From Shewanella waksmanii ATCC BAA-643 (GTDB lineage Bacteria > Pseudomonadota > Gammaproteobacteria > Enterobacterales > Shewanellaceae), in the NCBI RefSeq assembly GCF_000518805.1, contig NZ_JAEH01000026.1, forward strand, positions 1 through 64,000: a stretch of DNA of 64,000 nucleotides, read 5' to 3'. This document shows positions 54,210 to 63,229 of this stretch, in pieces. Positions within the stretch are counted from its first letter, which is position 1; each line of letters starts with the position of its first letter. The translations under genes and the position numbers were made by a program. The notes under the pieces were generated by a model. The model saw only the letters and a program-made list of their open reading frames with translations, searched no databases and was not told the origin of the DNA.

Positions 54210-55376
54210 TTAGAGTAATTGCTGTTTTCTGTACTGGCTTGGTGTCTGCCCCAAACGTTTCTTAAATAGTGTATTGAAGGTGGCTTTACTATTGAAGCCA
54301 GACTTATCCATGATATCGATGATAGTGGTGTGCTTCAGGCTTGCATCACTGAGTAAACGCTGACTTTCATTAATTCGATACTGATTGATGAATTCAAAAA
54401 AGTTCTGCTCAAAATGACGATTGATAATTTGTGACAGTAGCCGCGGCGAAAGCTGCAACTGTGAGGCGAGATTATCTAAAGTGAGTAGCGGGTTTAAGTA
54501 AGGTTTCTCCTGCTGCATATAGTCTTTTATTTGAGTAATGTAGGCCGTATCAGGCTGTTTATCTTACTTATTCATCACATCGCTAAGGCGATGTTGCTGC
54601 CGAATACCACTCAGGCCTGTTTGAAAACGTAGGCTGAAAAATATCAACACACTGATCAATACCAAAACCGTATAATTGGAAATAAGCCCAAGCAATTCAT
54701 AATCAATATGATGGTTAAACTCAAATGAAGAGAACAGTGCCAACGAGACTAGAATTGCATCTGCTCTAATGAATAAGAAGCCGACCACTAATATGGTTAA
54801 CCATTTAAGATCGACGCTTTCTAAATTGGCAAAATTATCTTTTAATTTAGATTGATAGCGTCTCAATTCGACTAAACATAAAATCGCGCAGAATAAGCGG
54901 AAGCATTCCCGACCAAGGCCTATAAAGCGCTGTGACAAGGCCTCATTACCTGCATAGTTTTGTTGTAGCTGCAGCACTTTTTCGCTATCTGAGAGCAAAT
55001 ACCAAGTGTCTAGGTGATAAACAAAATATAGCGCCAGCGGCATCAAAAACCATAAATCTTGGCGTTTGAAGCGAAAATCTCGATAAATCAGCGACCGCAC
55101 ATAAAACAATAACAACACCGACTCGAGCCAGTAGGCGTAACCGAAAATATAAAATAGGTTAGCTGATATACCTAAGGTAAAGCTTCGAAATGCTTCGCCG
55201 TAATTAATCAGTGTATCGAGTGGGATGGCGGCATAGCTAAATAAAAATAGCGCCAATAACAGATGGCTTAGCTTGTTACCTGCTTTAAAAGTGAGCAGGC
55301 ACAGCCCAAATAATATGCACTGATACAAAGTGATCAATAGCACGAGATCATGGGTGTTAAATAGCACTGTTTTCAT
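54210..55376 (-). pseudogene. AraC-family regulator with seven-helix membrane domain, split by an in-frame TAA
   Basis: The 5' part (270 codons, MKTVLFNTHDLVLLITLYQC onward) has about seven membrane helices and ends LSDVMNK at a TAA (54564-54566). The same frame continues with DKQPDTAYITQIKDYMQQEK and the AraC DNA-binding domain: LTLDNLASQLQLSPRLLSQI, FFEFINQYRINESQRLLSDA, IIDIMDKSGFNSKATFNTLF, KKRLGQTPSQYRK. No second stop occurs, so one substitution (CAA, AAA or GAA to TAA) explains the break. Intact relatives have the membrane part as sensor and the C-terminal domain as DNA binder. The gene is convergent with the GH3 gene and may have controlled it. Reinitiation at ATG 54518 could still give a free DNA-binding domain of 102 residues. 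Confidence 0.82.
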
Positions 55377-55498
55377 AGGCGAAGAAGGGTTTTTTATTGT
55401 TATTTGCCGAGCGTATCAGCATATACTAGCGTGAAAACAGGCACTTGTCAGTGAAGCTTGGCTGCCTTGCTTATTTGGCTAAGGTGATACTAGCGAGA

Positions 55499-56008
55499 CT
55501 AATAGGGGTTAGCATCTAAATCCTCAAGCGTCAGCAGTAACCGCAAATCAAACTCAAGCTGGTGATAATCTGCTTCCATATGGCAACAAAGTTGATAAAA
55601 AGCTTTGTTGTGATCTTTTTCTTTCAGGTGAGCTAACTCATGTACCACCACCATACGCAGTAAAGGCTCTGGCACCCGTTTTAACTTTGAAGATATACGG
55701 ATCTCATTTTTAGATTTGGTTTTGCCACCATGATTTTTGGCGATATAACTATGCAGGCCCAAGGCTTGCTTTTTCAAGGTGATTTTGTCATCCCACAGTA
55801 CCTTATTTAATGGTGACGAGCGCTTTAAATAACGTTGCTTATACGCCATGGTGTAGTCATATAAGGCTTTGTCGCTGCTGAGCTGGTGGACTTCTGGATA
55901 ACGCTTTTGCAAACTAGAGGCTAACCTATCTTCATTGATAAGTTGTTGTACTTGTTCAATAAGCTGGCTGGGATAACCTTGCAGGTAAGTCAGTGTAGGT
56001 GATTGCAT
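55499..56008 (-). CDS. YgjP-like M48/DUF45-family zinc metalloprotease
   Basis: A 169-residue protein with the zinc motif VVHELAHLKEKDHNKAFYQL: HELAH plus a second His six residues on (KDHN). Basic SxxSKNEIRISSKLKRVPEP and GLHSYIAKNHGGKT precede it. This DUF45/SprT-like family has an unsettled role, possibly in DNA-protein crosslink or peptide processing. Cytoplasmic. It follows a DUF3010 gene with a terminator between. Confidence 0.8.
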   Translation of the reverse strand: MQSPTLTYLQGYPSQLIEQVQQLINEDRLASSLQKRYPEVHQLSSDKALYDYTMAYKQRYLKRSSPLNKVLWDDKITLKKQALGLHSYIAKNHGGKTKSKNEIRISSKLKRVPEPLLRMVVVHELAHLKEKDHNKAFYQLCCHMEADYHQLEFDLRLLLTLEDLDANPY

Positions 56009-56019
56009 TGAAGACCCAA

Positions 56020-56048
56020 TGAAAAAAAGGCGAGCTACGCTCGCCCTT
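56020..56048 (-). terminator. Terminator after the DUF3010 gene
   Basis: GGCGAGC and GCTCGCC form a 7-bp stem around TAC; on the minus strand a run of seven T residues follows. It lies 6 bases beyond the DUF3010 stop, just upstream of the metalloprotease start. Confidence 0.8.
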
Positions 56049-56053
56049 GTTAA

Positions 56054-56494
56054 TTAATCTTCTTTAGTAAAGATCAGTTTATTTTGATAGGCATAAGCCA
56101 CTTCAAAGGCATTTTTTTGGAAACGTTTAAGGTTCAAGCCTTCAAAATCAACATGTGGTGGATTACGCTTTAACTGCTCTTTCGTTGCCACCGGCGACGC
56201 TAATGTCACCGGAATACTGCACAGTTGAATGGCGGTTTCCATCTTAAAGCTGGTGGCACTACCGGCCAGTTTGCCTTTTTGCTCACGCTCAATGACCACA
56301 ATCTCATCGACTTTATAGTCTTGCATTAGTTTATTGAACGCGAAATGAAACTCACGAATTGACTCTGTTTTCGCTGAGTTTGAAATCGTTAATGACCGTG
56401 TTCTGCACTCCGGTACATTAAAGGTTTCACCTTCATAACTTAAAAGACTGATGATGGCTTCGCCACCTTTTAACTCTACGCCACAAACTCTCAT
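56054..56494 (-). CDS. DUF3010 family protein
   Basis: A 146-residue cytoplasmic protein of the DUF3010 family: MRVCGVELKGGEAIISLLSY at the start, IREFHFAFNKLMQDYKVDEI and VVIEREQKGKLAGSATSFKM in the middle. The overall pattern, with an Asp/Glu-rich strand order, resembles an RNase H-like fold, but that is a guess. No function is known. Monocistronic between its own terminator and the helicase gene. Confidence 0.75.
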   Translation of the reverse strand: MRVCGVELKGGEAIISLLSYEGETFNVPECRTRSLTISNSAKTESIREFHFAFNKLMQDYKVDEIVVIEREQKGKLAGSATSFKMETAIQLCSIPVTLASPVATKEQLKRNPPHVDFEGLNLKRFQKNAFEVAYAYQNKLIFTKED

Positions 56495-56625
56495 GTTGAC
56501 CCTAATTTAATTGTTACTTGTCGGGTTCAGTGTAACCCGAGATGAACCGAGGCGCAGGTTTCAAACATACGCCATAAAATAATCTTATTGCCAGCGACTA
56601 AAACACAGTCGTTGGCCAGTATTCG

Positions 56626-57969
56626 CTATTCAGGGGTTTCCTGTAATTTTGATTTAGGCTTGCGCAGCATTGGCGCATCACCCACATCAACACCAGTAAT
56701 AAAGCGCTTATCACGGTTATCTTTGCTCTTGGCTTTAGCGGGTTTATTTGCTGCTGACTTATTGCCGCCTTTGTTTGCCGTTTTTGCTGACTTTTTAGCT
56801 TTGTTTGGCTTGTCCTTTAAGCCACTAAACTTGGCGGTTAAACCTTCAATTTCGCTAATGTCGAAGCGCTTTTTAAGAAATATTTGTACCTTCTTAAAGT
56901 TATCCCAATCTTTAGGACCTACTAGCGATATTGCATCACCTTTGGCGCCAGCTCGACCAGTACGCCCAATGCGGTGAATATACTCTTCAGCAAATTTTGG
57001 CATATCGAAGTTGATGACCAGTGACACGTTTAATAAATCTAAACCACGAGAAGCCACATCGGTAGTCACCAAGATTTGTTGTTGGCCACGGCTAAATTGA
57101 TCCATGATCTGATTGCGGGCAGCTTGCTTCAAGTTGCCACTGAGTGAGCTGGTGTTAAAGCCCTGCTCTGTCAGCTTAGCCGCCAAACGGTCGGTATCAT
57201 CACGTGTGGCAGTAAAAATAATCACTTGTTTGTGTTCTTGCTGCTTTAACACATGATTGAGCAGCGCTTCTTTATGATCTAAATGGTCTGCCAGGTAAAT
57301 CTTCTGGGTAATATCTTGGTTTTCAACATGGGACTGGCCCACAGCAACATGTTCAGGGTCTTTAAGCAACTCTGCAGCAATGTCGTTAATTTCACCATGA
57401 TCTAGGGTGGCAGAAAACATTAAGGTTTGACGACGACGGTGATCGGCTGCGGCATTAATTGCCTTAAGTTGCTCGGCAAAACCGAGATCGAGCATACGGT
57501 CTGCTTCATCTAAAATCAGCAGTTCTAACCCATTAAGGTATAAGTGTTGCTGAGATAAGTGGTCGGCCAATCTGCCCGGGGTCGCGACAACAAAATGTGG
57601 GTCTCTCGCTAATCCTTTGGCTTGATCATTAAAGTTCTCACCGCCGAGAATCTTCATCGCTTTATACTGCGTATTGGCGACCAATAAACGCAACTGAGCA
57701 TAGACTTGGTTGGCCAACTCTCGAGTCGGCAACAGGATGAGTACACGGGGATCGCGTTTGCTAAGGGCTTTAGTGCTGATCACGCGCTGCATTGCCGGCA
57801 GTAAAAACGCCAAGGTTTTACCTGAACCAGTTTTTGACGATGCCATTAGATCGCGTCCAGATAAACCAACTGGAATCGCTTTTGACTGGATCTCGGTGGG
57901 CTGATTGATCCCCATATGCTCAAGGCTAGTCAATAGGCGTTTATCAAGTGAAAATTCGGTAAATTGCAA
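56626..57969 (-). CDS. DEAD-box RNA helicase, SrmB/RhlE-like
   Basis: A 447-residue helicase. Q motif FSLDKRLLTSLEHMGINQPT, Walker A ASSKTGSGKTLAFLLP, DEAD box LILDEADRMLDLGF, SAT in LMFSATLD, and motif VI YIHRIGRTGRAG. The Lys/Ala-rich C-terminal tail (about 365-447, KPNKAKKSAKTANKGGNKSA) is basic, consistent with RNA binding. Such helicases help assemble ribosomes and are often cold-induced. A good -10 lies about 155 bases upstream, giving a long leader. The exact orthology (SrmB or RhlE) is not settled. Confidence 0.9.
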   Translation of the reverse strand: MQFTEFSLDKRLLTSLEHMGINQPTEIQSKAIPVGLSGRDLMASSKTGSGKTLAFLLPAMQRVISTKALSKRDPRVLILLPTRELANQVYAQLRLLVANTQYKAMKILGGENFNDQAKGLARDPHFVVATPGRLADHLSQQHLYLNGLELLILDEADRMLDLGFAEQLKAINAAADHRRRQTLMFSATLDHGEINDIAAELLKDPEHVAVGQSHVENQDITQKIYLADHLDHKEALLNHVLKQQEHKQVIIFTATRDDTDRLAAKLTEQGFNTSSLSGNLKQAARNQIMDQFSRGQQQILVTTDVASRGLDLLNVSLVINFDMPKFAEEYIHRIGRTGRAGAKGDAISLVGPKDWDNFKKVQIFLKKRFDISEIEGLTAKFSGLKDKPNKAKKSAKTANKGGNKSAANKPAKAKSKDNRDKRFITGVDVGDAPMLRKPKSKLQETPE

Positions 57970-58336
57970 AGGTGTACTCCAAAGTAAAGTCTGCCAACCA
58001 CGGCTTTAATCGTGCGCTTTTGCGCTAATTTGATTGGTCCCAATTTGCTCAGCCAGCTAGTCAATAAGCGGGCGACAACGCATCAAGATAGTGATGTCTG
58101 TGTGGCGTTTTTATTGGGCAAGTCAGTTATTATACAGCGAGACTGGCAATTGGGCTATCAACGCAAAGCATTCATTGGGATTATATTTGTGCATTTGCTT
58201 AGGTTTTAGCAAAATAATGACCATAAGCAAGGCGACTATTTTGGGTCACTGTGAGTCAATGGATCTCATTGCTCGCCAGAAATTGAGCTTGGCGTAGAGA
58301 TAAAACGGGTTTTATGCCTGCATTAGGAGAGAGTGA
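57970..58336. other. Intergenic region between the DEAD-box helicase and rssA
   Basis: No gene seen in 367 bases. It must hold divergent promoters. On the minus strand TATAAT at 58129-58134 would start the helicase transcript near 58122, leaving a 150-base untranslated leader. AGGAG precedes the rssA ATG. Confidence 0.5.
58129..58134 (-). promoter_or_regulatory. Probable -10 element of the helicase promoter
   Basis: Minus-strand TATAAT, a perfect -10 box, 160 bases before the helicase start. A convincing -35 at the right spacing was not found, so the call rests on the -10 and position. Confidence 0.4.
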
Positions 58337-59281
58337 ATGGCAACGATTGGTATTGCCCTTGGTAGCGGCGCAGCGAAAGGTTGGGCGCATATTGGGGTGC
58401 TCAATGGTTTACGAAAATTGGGTATTGCGCCGGATAAAATTGCGGGTTGCTCAATAGGCGCGCTGGTCGGTGCGGCCTATGCAGAAGACCATTTAGCCGA
58501 TTTGGAGCAATGGGTGCGCAGTTTTTCAAGTTGGGACGTGCTTGGCCTGCTCGATGTCAGTTGGCGTAAAGGTGGACTGATTGGTGGTGAAAAAGTATTT
58601 GATGTCATGCAGAACAAAATTGGTGACTTAAGTATCGAGCAGATGAAACGACCTTTTGCGGCCGTGGCCACCGACCTTTACTCTGGGCAAGAGATTTGGT
58701 TTCGCGAGGGCGATTTACGCCATGCCGTGCGGGCGTCATGCTCCATGCCGGGCATTTTACCGCCGGTTAAAGTGGGTGAGCGCTGGTTGGTTGACGGTGC
58801 GGTGGTCAACCCTGTTCCGGTGTCTGTGAGTCGAGCGATGGAAGTGGATATTGTCATTGCGGTCGATCTCAATGCGCAGCGTCGAACTCGCATGCAGGCG
58901 GTGCCGGTGTCCATGACCAGCAACAAGCCGACCAAGGCGGAATTGGTGCAAGCCGATGAGCATCAAGAGGGTGGGTTTATGGACTTGTTTGCCCGAGGCC
59001 GTGATTATGTCACTGGATTGACCGATAAGTTCACCTTGTCTAAACATAATGCGCCAGGGATGTTAGCGGTCATGTCGCAATCGATGGATATTCTTGAGCA
59101 GCGACATAAACGCGTCAGATTAATGGGCGACCCACCAGATGTAATCATTACCCCAGATGTCAGTGATATTGGCACGATGGAGTTTCATCGCGCCGAAGAG
59201 GCAATCTTGGCCGGTGAACGCGCGGTTGAGCAGGTGGCACATTTGCTAGAAATGACCATAGTGGATAAAAACGCCAGTTAA
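58337..59281 (+). CDS. rssA: RssA-like patatin-family phospholipase
   Basis: A 314-residue serine hydrolase with a Ser-Asp dyad. The oxyanion loop GIALGSGAAKGWAHIGVL is Gly-rich, the nucleophile elbow is AGCSIGALVGAAYAE (Ser in GxSxG) and the Asp is in LVDGAVVNPVPV. Family activity is on phospholipids or lysophospholipids, probably at the inner membrane face. AGGAG lies seven bases before the ATG. It is followed after 96 bases by an unknown gene. Confidence 0.92.
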   Translation: MATIGIALGSGAAKGWAHIGVLNGLRKLGIAPDKIAGCSIGALVGAAYAEDHLADLEQWVRSFSSWDVLGLLDVSWRKGGLIGGEKVFDVMQNKIGDLSIEQMKRPFAAVATDLYSGQEIWFREGDLRHAVRASCSMPGILPPVKVGERWLVDGAVVNPVPVSVSRAMEVDIVIAVDLNAQRRTRMQAVPVSMTSNKPTKAELVQADEHQEGGFMDLFARGRDYVTGLTDKFTLSKHNAPGMLAVMSQSMDILEQRHKRVRLMGDPPDVIITPDVSDIGTMEFHRAEEAILAGERAVEQVAHLLEMTIVDKNAS

Positions 59282-59377
59282 CGTGCAAAAAATCAGCGGT
59301 TGGCTTGTCATATCCCCAATTAGGCACGGTTCATGCTTGATTGGGGCTATACCATTTTAAAAGACAGCTTTTTGACG

Positions 59378-60052
59378 ATGAATACAATTGGATCACTGGC
59401 AAATCAATTAACCACTCAGCCCGCTTTGGCTGAACAATATGGCTTAGCAACGCAAAAGCAACAAGCCGTTGATACCAAAGATAAGCTATCGCAAGCTAAG
59501 CCTGAACATGAGCAAGTCAGCGCCAATGATGCCAAGGTGTCTTTATCACCTCGGGCACAACGGGCACAGAAGATAGAATCGATGGCACAAGATTTCTTCG
59601 CCAATGGCAGCTTCGATGCACAGAAGCTTCCCAAACTGATCCAGCGTCTGCATCAAGATGGTATTTTGTCAGATGGTCAATTGAATCGTTTGTCACAAGC
59701 TGGTTTTGATATTCCTACGCCTGAAGCCAATCAAGCAGATTTAAAGCAGTTTATAGAGACGCAACGTAGCCAGTTAGGCGACGATGAGGGCGACCAGATA
59801 ATGGGTCGATTACTTGACGATGCCCAAAGTGTGCTCAATCAGATGGACCAAGCTGGTAGTAAACAAACCAGCCAAACAGCAGCACGGGTGTCCGCTCAAT
59901 TATCAGTTTTCATCAATGCCGATGTTGATATGAGCGAGCAAGACCGTCAGCAATGGCAAACCATGCGGGGAGTAATGCAGCTAGCCAGTTCAATGGGTGA
60001 GAGTCAGCAAGATGTTGGCCAGCTAAAAAGTTACTTGGCTCTCGCGAGATAA
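59378..60052 (+). CDS. Unknown cytoplasmic protein, Gln-rich and helical
   Basis: I do not recognise this protein. From the ATG at 59378 it has 224 residues, mostly helical and polar: a low-complexity N-terminus (EQYGLATQKQQAVDTKDKLS), then two helical domains (SMAQDFFANGSFDAQKLPKL, QLNRLSQAGFDIPTPEANQA) and a tail rich in Gln (MDQAGSKQTSQTAARVSAQL). No signal peptide or membrane helix. An in-frame ATG at 59333 would add 15 residues. Its position after rssA may be incidental. Confidence 0.65.
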   Translation: MNTIGSLANQLTTQPALAEQYGLATQKQQAVDTKDKLSQAKPEHEQVSANDAKVSLSPRAQRAQKIESMAQDFFANGSFDAQKLPKLIQRLHQDGILSDGQLNRLSQAGFDIPTPEANQADLKQFIETQRSQLGDDEGDQIMGRLLDDAQSVLNQMDQAGSKQTSQTAARVSAQLSVFINADVDMSEQDRQQWQTMRGVMQLASSMGESQQDVGQLKSYLALAR

Positions 60053-60360
60053 CCCGCTGTTTATGCCATAGTGATTGAGCGACTTCATCGCCATTGCACT
60101 CAACGCCAGTGGCGAGAAAAGCCTAATTTCTCTCAGTTATCATCCCTGTTAATCAGCTTATCTGTTTGCTGCAATCGTGATATTGGTGACGATAATACAG
60201 GGTAGCCAACTGCTTCGCTTAAAATGTAGTTTTTTATCCACAGTTTTTACCAATGTTGTCCTGCATCTAGCTTGCTTGACCGGTATCGTCAAGCCACTAT
60301 TTACTGTTAAGTGGCCTCGTTTGCAGTAATTTTTCGTAGTTAAAAACCATCCCCTAAACT

Positions 60361-60374
60361 ATGATCTGGATCAA
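60361..60374. promoter_or_regulatory. FNR-type site upstream of nrdD
   Basis: ATGATCTGGATCAA matches 13 of 14 bases of the TTGAT-N4-ATCAA oxygen-regulator site. It lies about 115 bases before the nrdD ATG and just upstream of the NrdR boxes, suggesting anaerobic activation. Confidence 0.75.
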
Positions 60375-60402
60375 TGTACTTATTCTCGGTTTGTAGCTTA
60401 AT

Positions 60403-60449
60403 GCGCAATATGTTGTGCCAAGTATAGTTTTAGACACTATATATGGTGT
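60403..60449. promoter_or_regulatory. Tandem NrdR boxes upstream of nrdD
   Basis: GCGCAATATGTTGTGC (60403-60418) and ACACTATATATGGTGT (60434-60449) both fit the NrdR consensus (ACAC-wATATwT-GTGT). Their starts are 31 bases apart, the three-turn spacing typical of NrdR sites, so both boxes lie on one helix face. NrdR represses ribonucleotide reductase genes when dATP is high. Confidence 0.82.
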
Positions 60450-60482
60450 TTAAAAAGCTTCCAATTGAGGAGAACAATCGTA

Positions 60483-62600
60483 ATGCCAGTAGTTATTAAG
60501 CGGGATGGGTACCGCACGCCATTTGACGAAACAAGGATTAGAGATGCTGTGATAGCTGCAGCGAACTCAGCAGGTATTGAAGATGATTGTTACGCACAGA
60601 CCGTAGCGCAAACGGTTGCAGACTCACTACAAAACATCGAAGAAATTGATATTCATGATCTGCAGGATGCGGTAGAAAACCAATTAATGGAAGGGCCGTA
60701 TAAGTCTCTTGCACGGGTGTATATTGAGTATCGTCACGATCGTGATAAACACCGTGAAAGCAACAGCCGTTTAAATCGTGAGATCCGCGGCCTTGTTGAG
60801 CAAAGCAATGCGGCGTTACTTAACGAGAATGCCAATAAAGATTCTAAAGTGATTCCAACCCAGCGTGATCTGCTCGCGGGTATAGTGGCTAAACACTATG
60901 CCACTCGCCATATTCTGCCTAAAGCGGTGGTATCAGCTCATGAAGCCGGTGAGATCCATTACCATGATCTCGACTATGCGCCATTTTTCCCAATGTTTAA
61001 CTGTATGCTAATTGACCTTAGCGGCATGTTGACCCAAGGGTTCAAAATGGGTAACGCGGAGATTGAAACACCTAAATCTATCTCTACGGCAACGGCTGTT
61101 ACGGCGCAAATTATTGCCCAAGTGGCTAGCCACATATACGGTGGCACCACCATCAATCGCATCGATGAAGTGTTGGCGCCGTATGTAGCTAAAAGCTATG
61201 ACAAGCACTACCAAATTGCATTGACTTGGGGCATTACTGACGCGAAAGCGTTTGCCACACAGCAAACTGAGAAAGAGTGTCACGATGCGTTTCAGTCATT
61301 GGAGTATGAGGTCAACACCTTACACACCGCCAATGGTCAAACGCCGTTTGTCACTTTTGGTTTCGGCCTAGGTACCTCTTGGGAGTCACGCCTTATTCAA
61401 TCATCTATGATGAAGGTACGCATTACCGGTTTAGGTAAAAACCGCAAAACTGCCGTGTTCCCAAAACTGGTATTTGCGATTCGCGATGGCATTAATCATA
61501 AGCAAGGCGACTGCAACTACGATGTTAAACAGCTTGCGCTAAAATGTGCGTCACTGCGCATGTACCCAGACATTCTCAACTATGAACAAGTTGAAAAAGT
61601 CACCGGTTCATTTAAAACGCCAATGGGTTGCCGTAGCTTCCTAGGTACTTATGAGCAAGATGGTGAATTGGTACATGAAGGGCGTAACAATTTAGGTGTG
61701 GTGAGTTTGAACTTGCCGCGAGTCGCGCTAGAAGCGCAAGGTGATGAGCAGAAGTTCTTTGCCCTGTTGGATGAAAGACTTGCGACTGCAAAGCAAGCGC
61801 TCGACACCCGTATAGCGCGTTTAGAAGGCGTGAAAGCGCGTGTTGCACCGATTCTATACATGGAAGGGGCGTGCGGTGTGCGCTTGCGTGCAGATGATGA
61901 CATTTCTGATATTTTCAAGAATGGCCGCGCATCCATCTCTCTTGGCTACATTGGCCTGCATGAGACCATTAATGCACTTTATGGTAATCAAACTCACGTA
62001 TATGACTGCGAGACTTTGCGCGCTAAAGCCATTGCCATTATTGAGCACATGAAAGCAGCGACACTGCGCTGGCGTGAACAAAGTGGTTATGCTTTCAGTT
62101 TGTATAGCACGCCAAGTGAAAACCTATGCAGCCGTTTCTGTAAGTTAGACACTAAAGTATTTGGTTTAGTCGACGGAGTAACCGACAAAGGGTACTACAC
62201 CAATAGCTTCCATTTAGATGTGGAAAAGAAGGTGAATCCGTACGACAAGTTGGATTTTGAACAGCCGTATCCAGCGTTAACCAATGGCGGATTTATCTGC
62301 TACGGCGAATATCCAAATATGCAGAACAATATCGAAGCGCTAGAAGATGTATGGGATTACAGCTACAGCCGTGTGCCATATTATGGAACCAATACGCCAA
62401 TTGATGAATGTTACGATTGCGGTTATACCGGCGAATTTGGCTGTACCAGCAAAGGATTTACTTGTCCTAAGTGTGGTAACCATGAACCAAGCCGTGTATC
62501 GGTGACTCGTCGAGTGTGTGGTTATCTTGGTAGCCCAGATGCAAGACCGTTTAACTATGGTAAGCAAGAAGAAGTTAAGCGTCGTATTAAGCATCTATAA
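60483..62600 (+). CDS. nrdD: Anaerobic ribonucleoside-triphosphate reductase NrdD
   Basis: A 705-residue oxygen-sensitive glycyl radical enzyme that makes dNTPs in anaerobic growth. The N-terminal ATP cone (VVIKRDGYRTPFDETRI) senses dATP and ATP. The active-site cysteines and substrate barrel are in the middle. Zinc ligands appear in CYDCGYTGEFGC and CPKCG, and the radical glycine Gly680 is in RVCGYLGSPD. GAGGAG is the ribosome site, ten bases before ATG 60483; a TTG six codons upstream is less likely. It is followed by a terminator then nrdG. Confidence 0.96.
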   Translation: MPVVIKRDGYRTPFDETRIRDAVIAAANSAGIEDDCYAQTVAQTVADSLQNIEEIDIHDLQDAVENQLMEGPYKSLARVYIEYRHDRDKHRESNSRLNREIRGLVEQSNAALLNENANKDSKVIPTQRDLLAGIVAKHYATRHILPKAVVSAHEAGEIHYHDLDYAPFFPMFNCMLIDLSGMLTQGFKMGNAEIETPKSISTATAVTAQIIAQVASHIYGGTTINRIDEVLAPYVAKSYDKHYQIALTWGITDAKAFATQQTEKECHDAFQSLEYEVNTLHTANGQTPFVTFGFGLGTSWESRLIQSSMMKVRITGLGKNRKTAVFPKLVFAIRDGINHKQGDCNYDVKQLALKCASLRMYPDILNYEQVEKVTGSFKTPMGCRSFLGTYEQDGELVHEGRNNLGVVSLNLPRVALEAQGDEQKFFALLDERLATAKQALDTRIARLEGVKARVAPILYMEGACGVRLRADDDISDIFKNGRASISLGYIGLHETINALYGNQTHVYDCETLRAKAIAIIEHMKAATLRWREQSGYAFSLYSTPSENLCSRFCKLDTKVFGLVDGVTDKGYYTNSFHLDVEKKVNPYDKLDFEQPYPALTNGGFICYGEYPNMQNNIEALEDVWDYSYSRVPYYGTNTPIDECYDCGYTGEFGCTSKGFTCPKCGNHEPSRVSVTRRVCGYLGSPDARPFNYGKQEEVKRRIKHL

Positions 62601-62619
62601 GCTTATCAAATCCAGCGTA

Positions 62620-62653
62620 TATCGAAAAAAGGCGCATTGGCGCCTTTTTTGGT
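62620..62653 (+). terminator. Hairpin between nrdD and nrdG
   Basis: AAAAAAGGCGC and GCGCCTTTTTT form an 11-bp stem around ATTG with a six-T tail, 24 bases after the nrdD stop and 20 bases before nrdG. It probably lowers nrdG output relative to nrdD. Confidence 0.85.
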
Positions 62654-62672
62654 TTAGTCAGAGCAAATGAAA

Positions 62673-63134
62673 ATGAATTACCATCAGTATTTTCCTGTCG
62701 ATGTTGTCAATGGGCCGGGTACCAGAGCGACGTTATTTGTATCCGGTTGCGAACATCAATGTCGTGGTTGCTACAACCAATCAACCTGGAACCCTAACAA
62801 TGGCCATGAGTTTGACAATCAGATGATTGACCGCATCATTGCTGACTTAAGCGATAGCCGAATTAAGCGTCGCGGTTTGTCGATTAGTGGTGGCGATCCA
62901 TTATATCCCGCCAATTTGTCTGCCATATTAGATCTGGTTCAGCGTGTGAAACAGGCGGTGCCAGAGAAAGATATCTGGATGTGGACCGGCTATACAAGAA
63001 GTCAGTTGAGCCCAGAACAACTCGCGATACTAGCCTACGTCGATGTTCTGGTAGACGGTAAGTTTGAACAAGACTTAGCCGATCCCAGTTTACCCTATTG
63101 TGGTAGCAGTAATCAGGTGATCCACCATCTTTAA
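62673..63134 (+). CDS. nrdG: NrdG, radical-SAM activating enzyme for anaerobic ribonucleotide reductase
   Basis: A 153-residue radical-SAM protein. The cluster motif CEHQCRGC supplies three iron-binding cysteines; SGGDPLY and WTGYTRSQL are further core features. It creates the glycyl radical on NrdD from S-adenosylmethionine. The start matches the MNYHQYFPVDVVNGPGTRAT opening of known NrdG proteins; an ATG two codons upstream is nearer to the weak AGAG ribosome site but too close for it. Confidence 0.95.
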   Translation: MNYHQYFPVDVVNGPGTRATLFVSGCEHQCRGCYNQSTWNPNNGHEFDNQMIDRIIADLSDSRIKRRGLSISGGDPLYPANLSAILDLVQRVKQAVPEKDIWMWTGYTRSQLSPEQLAILAYVDVLVDGKFEQDLADPSLPYCGSSNQVIHHL

Positions 63135-63229
63135 CATTAGTGGTATACTAAGCTAATTACGCGCTCGGCTAAGCTCATCAACATGAGGTGAATGTCGAGA
63201 CAGGATAGACGTCATTGTTAAGGCAAGTC

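Larger units (their letters stand above)
60053..60482. other. Promoter region of nrdD, with FNR- and NrdR-type sites
   Basis: No gene in 430 bases. The right third holds regulatory sites described separately: an FNR-like site at 60361-60374 and two NrdR-box-like palindromes at 60403-60418 and 60434-60449. The left two thirds show no clear feature. Confidence 0.55.
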
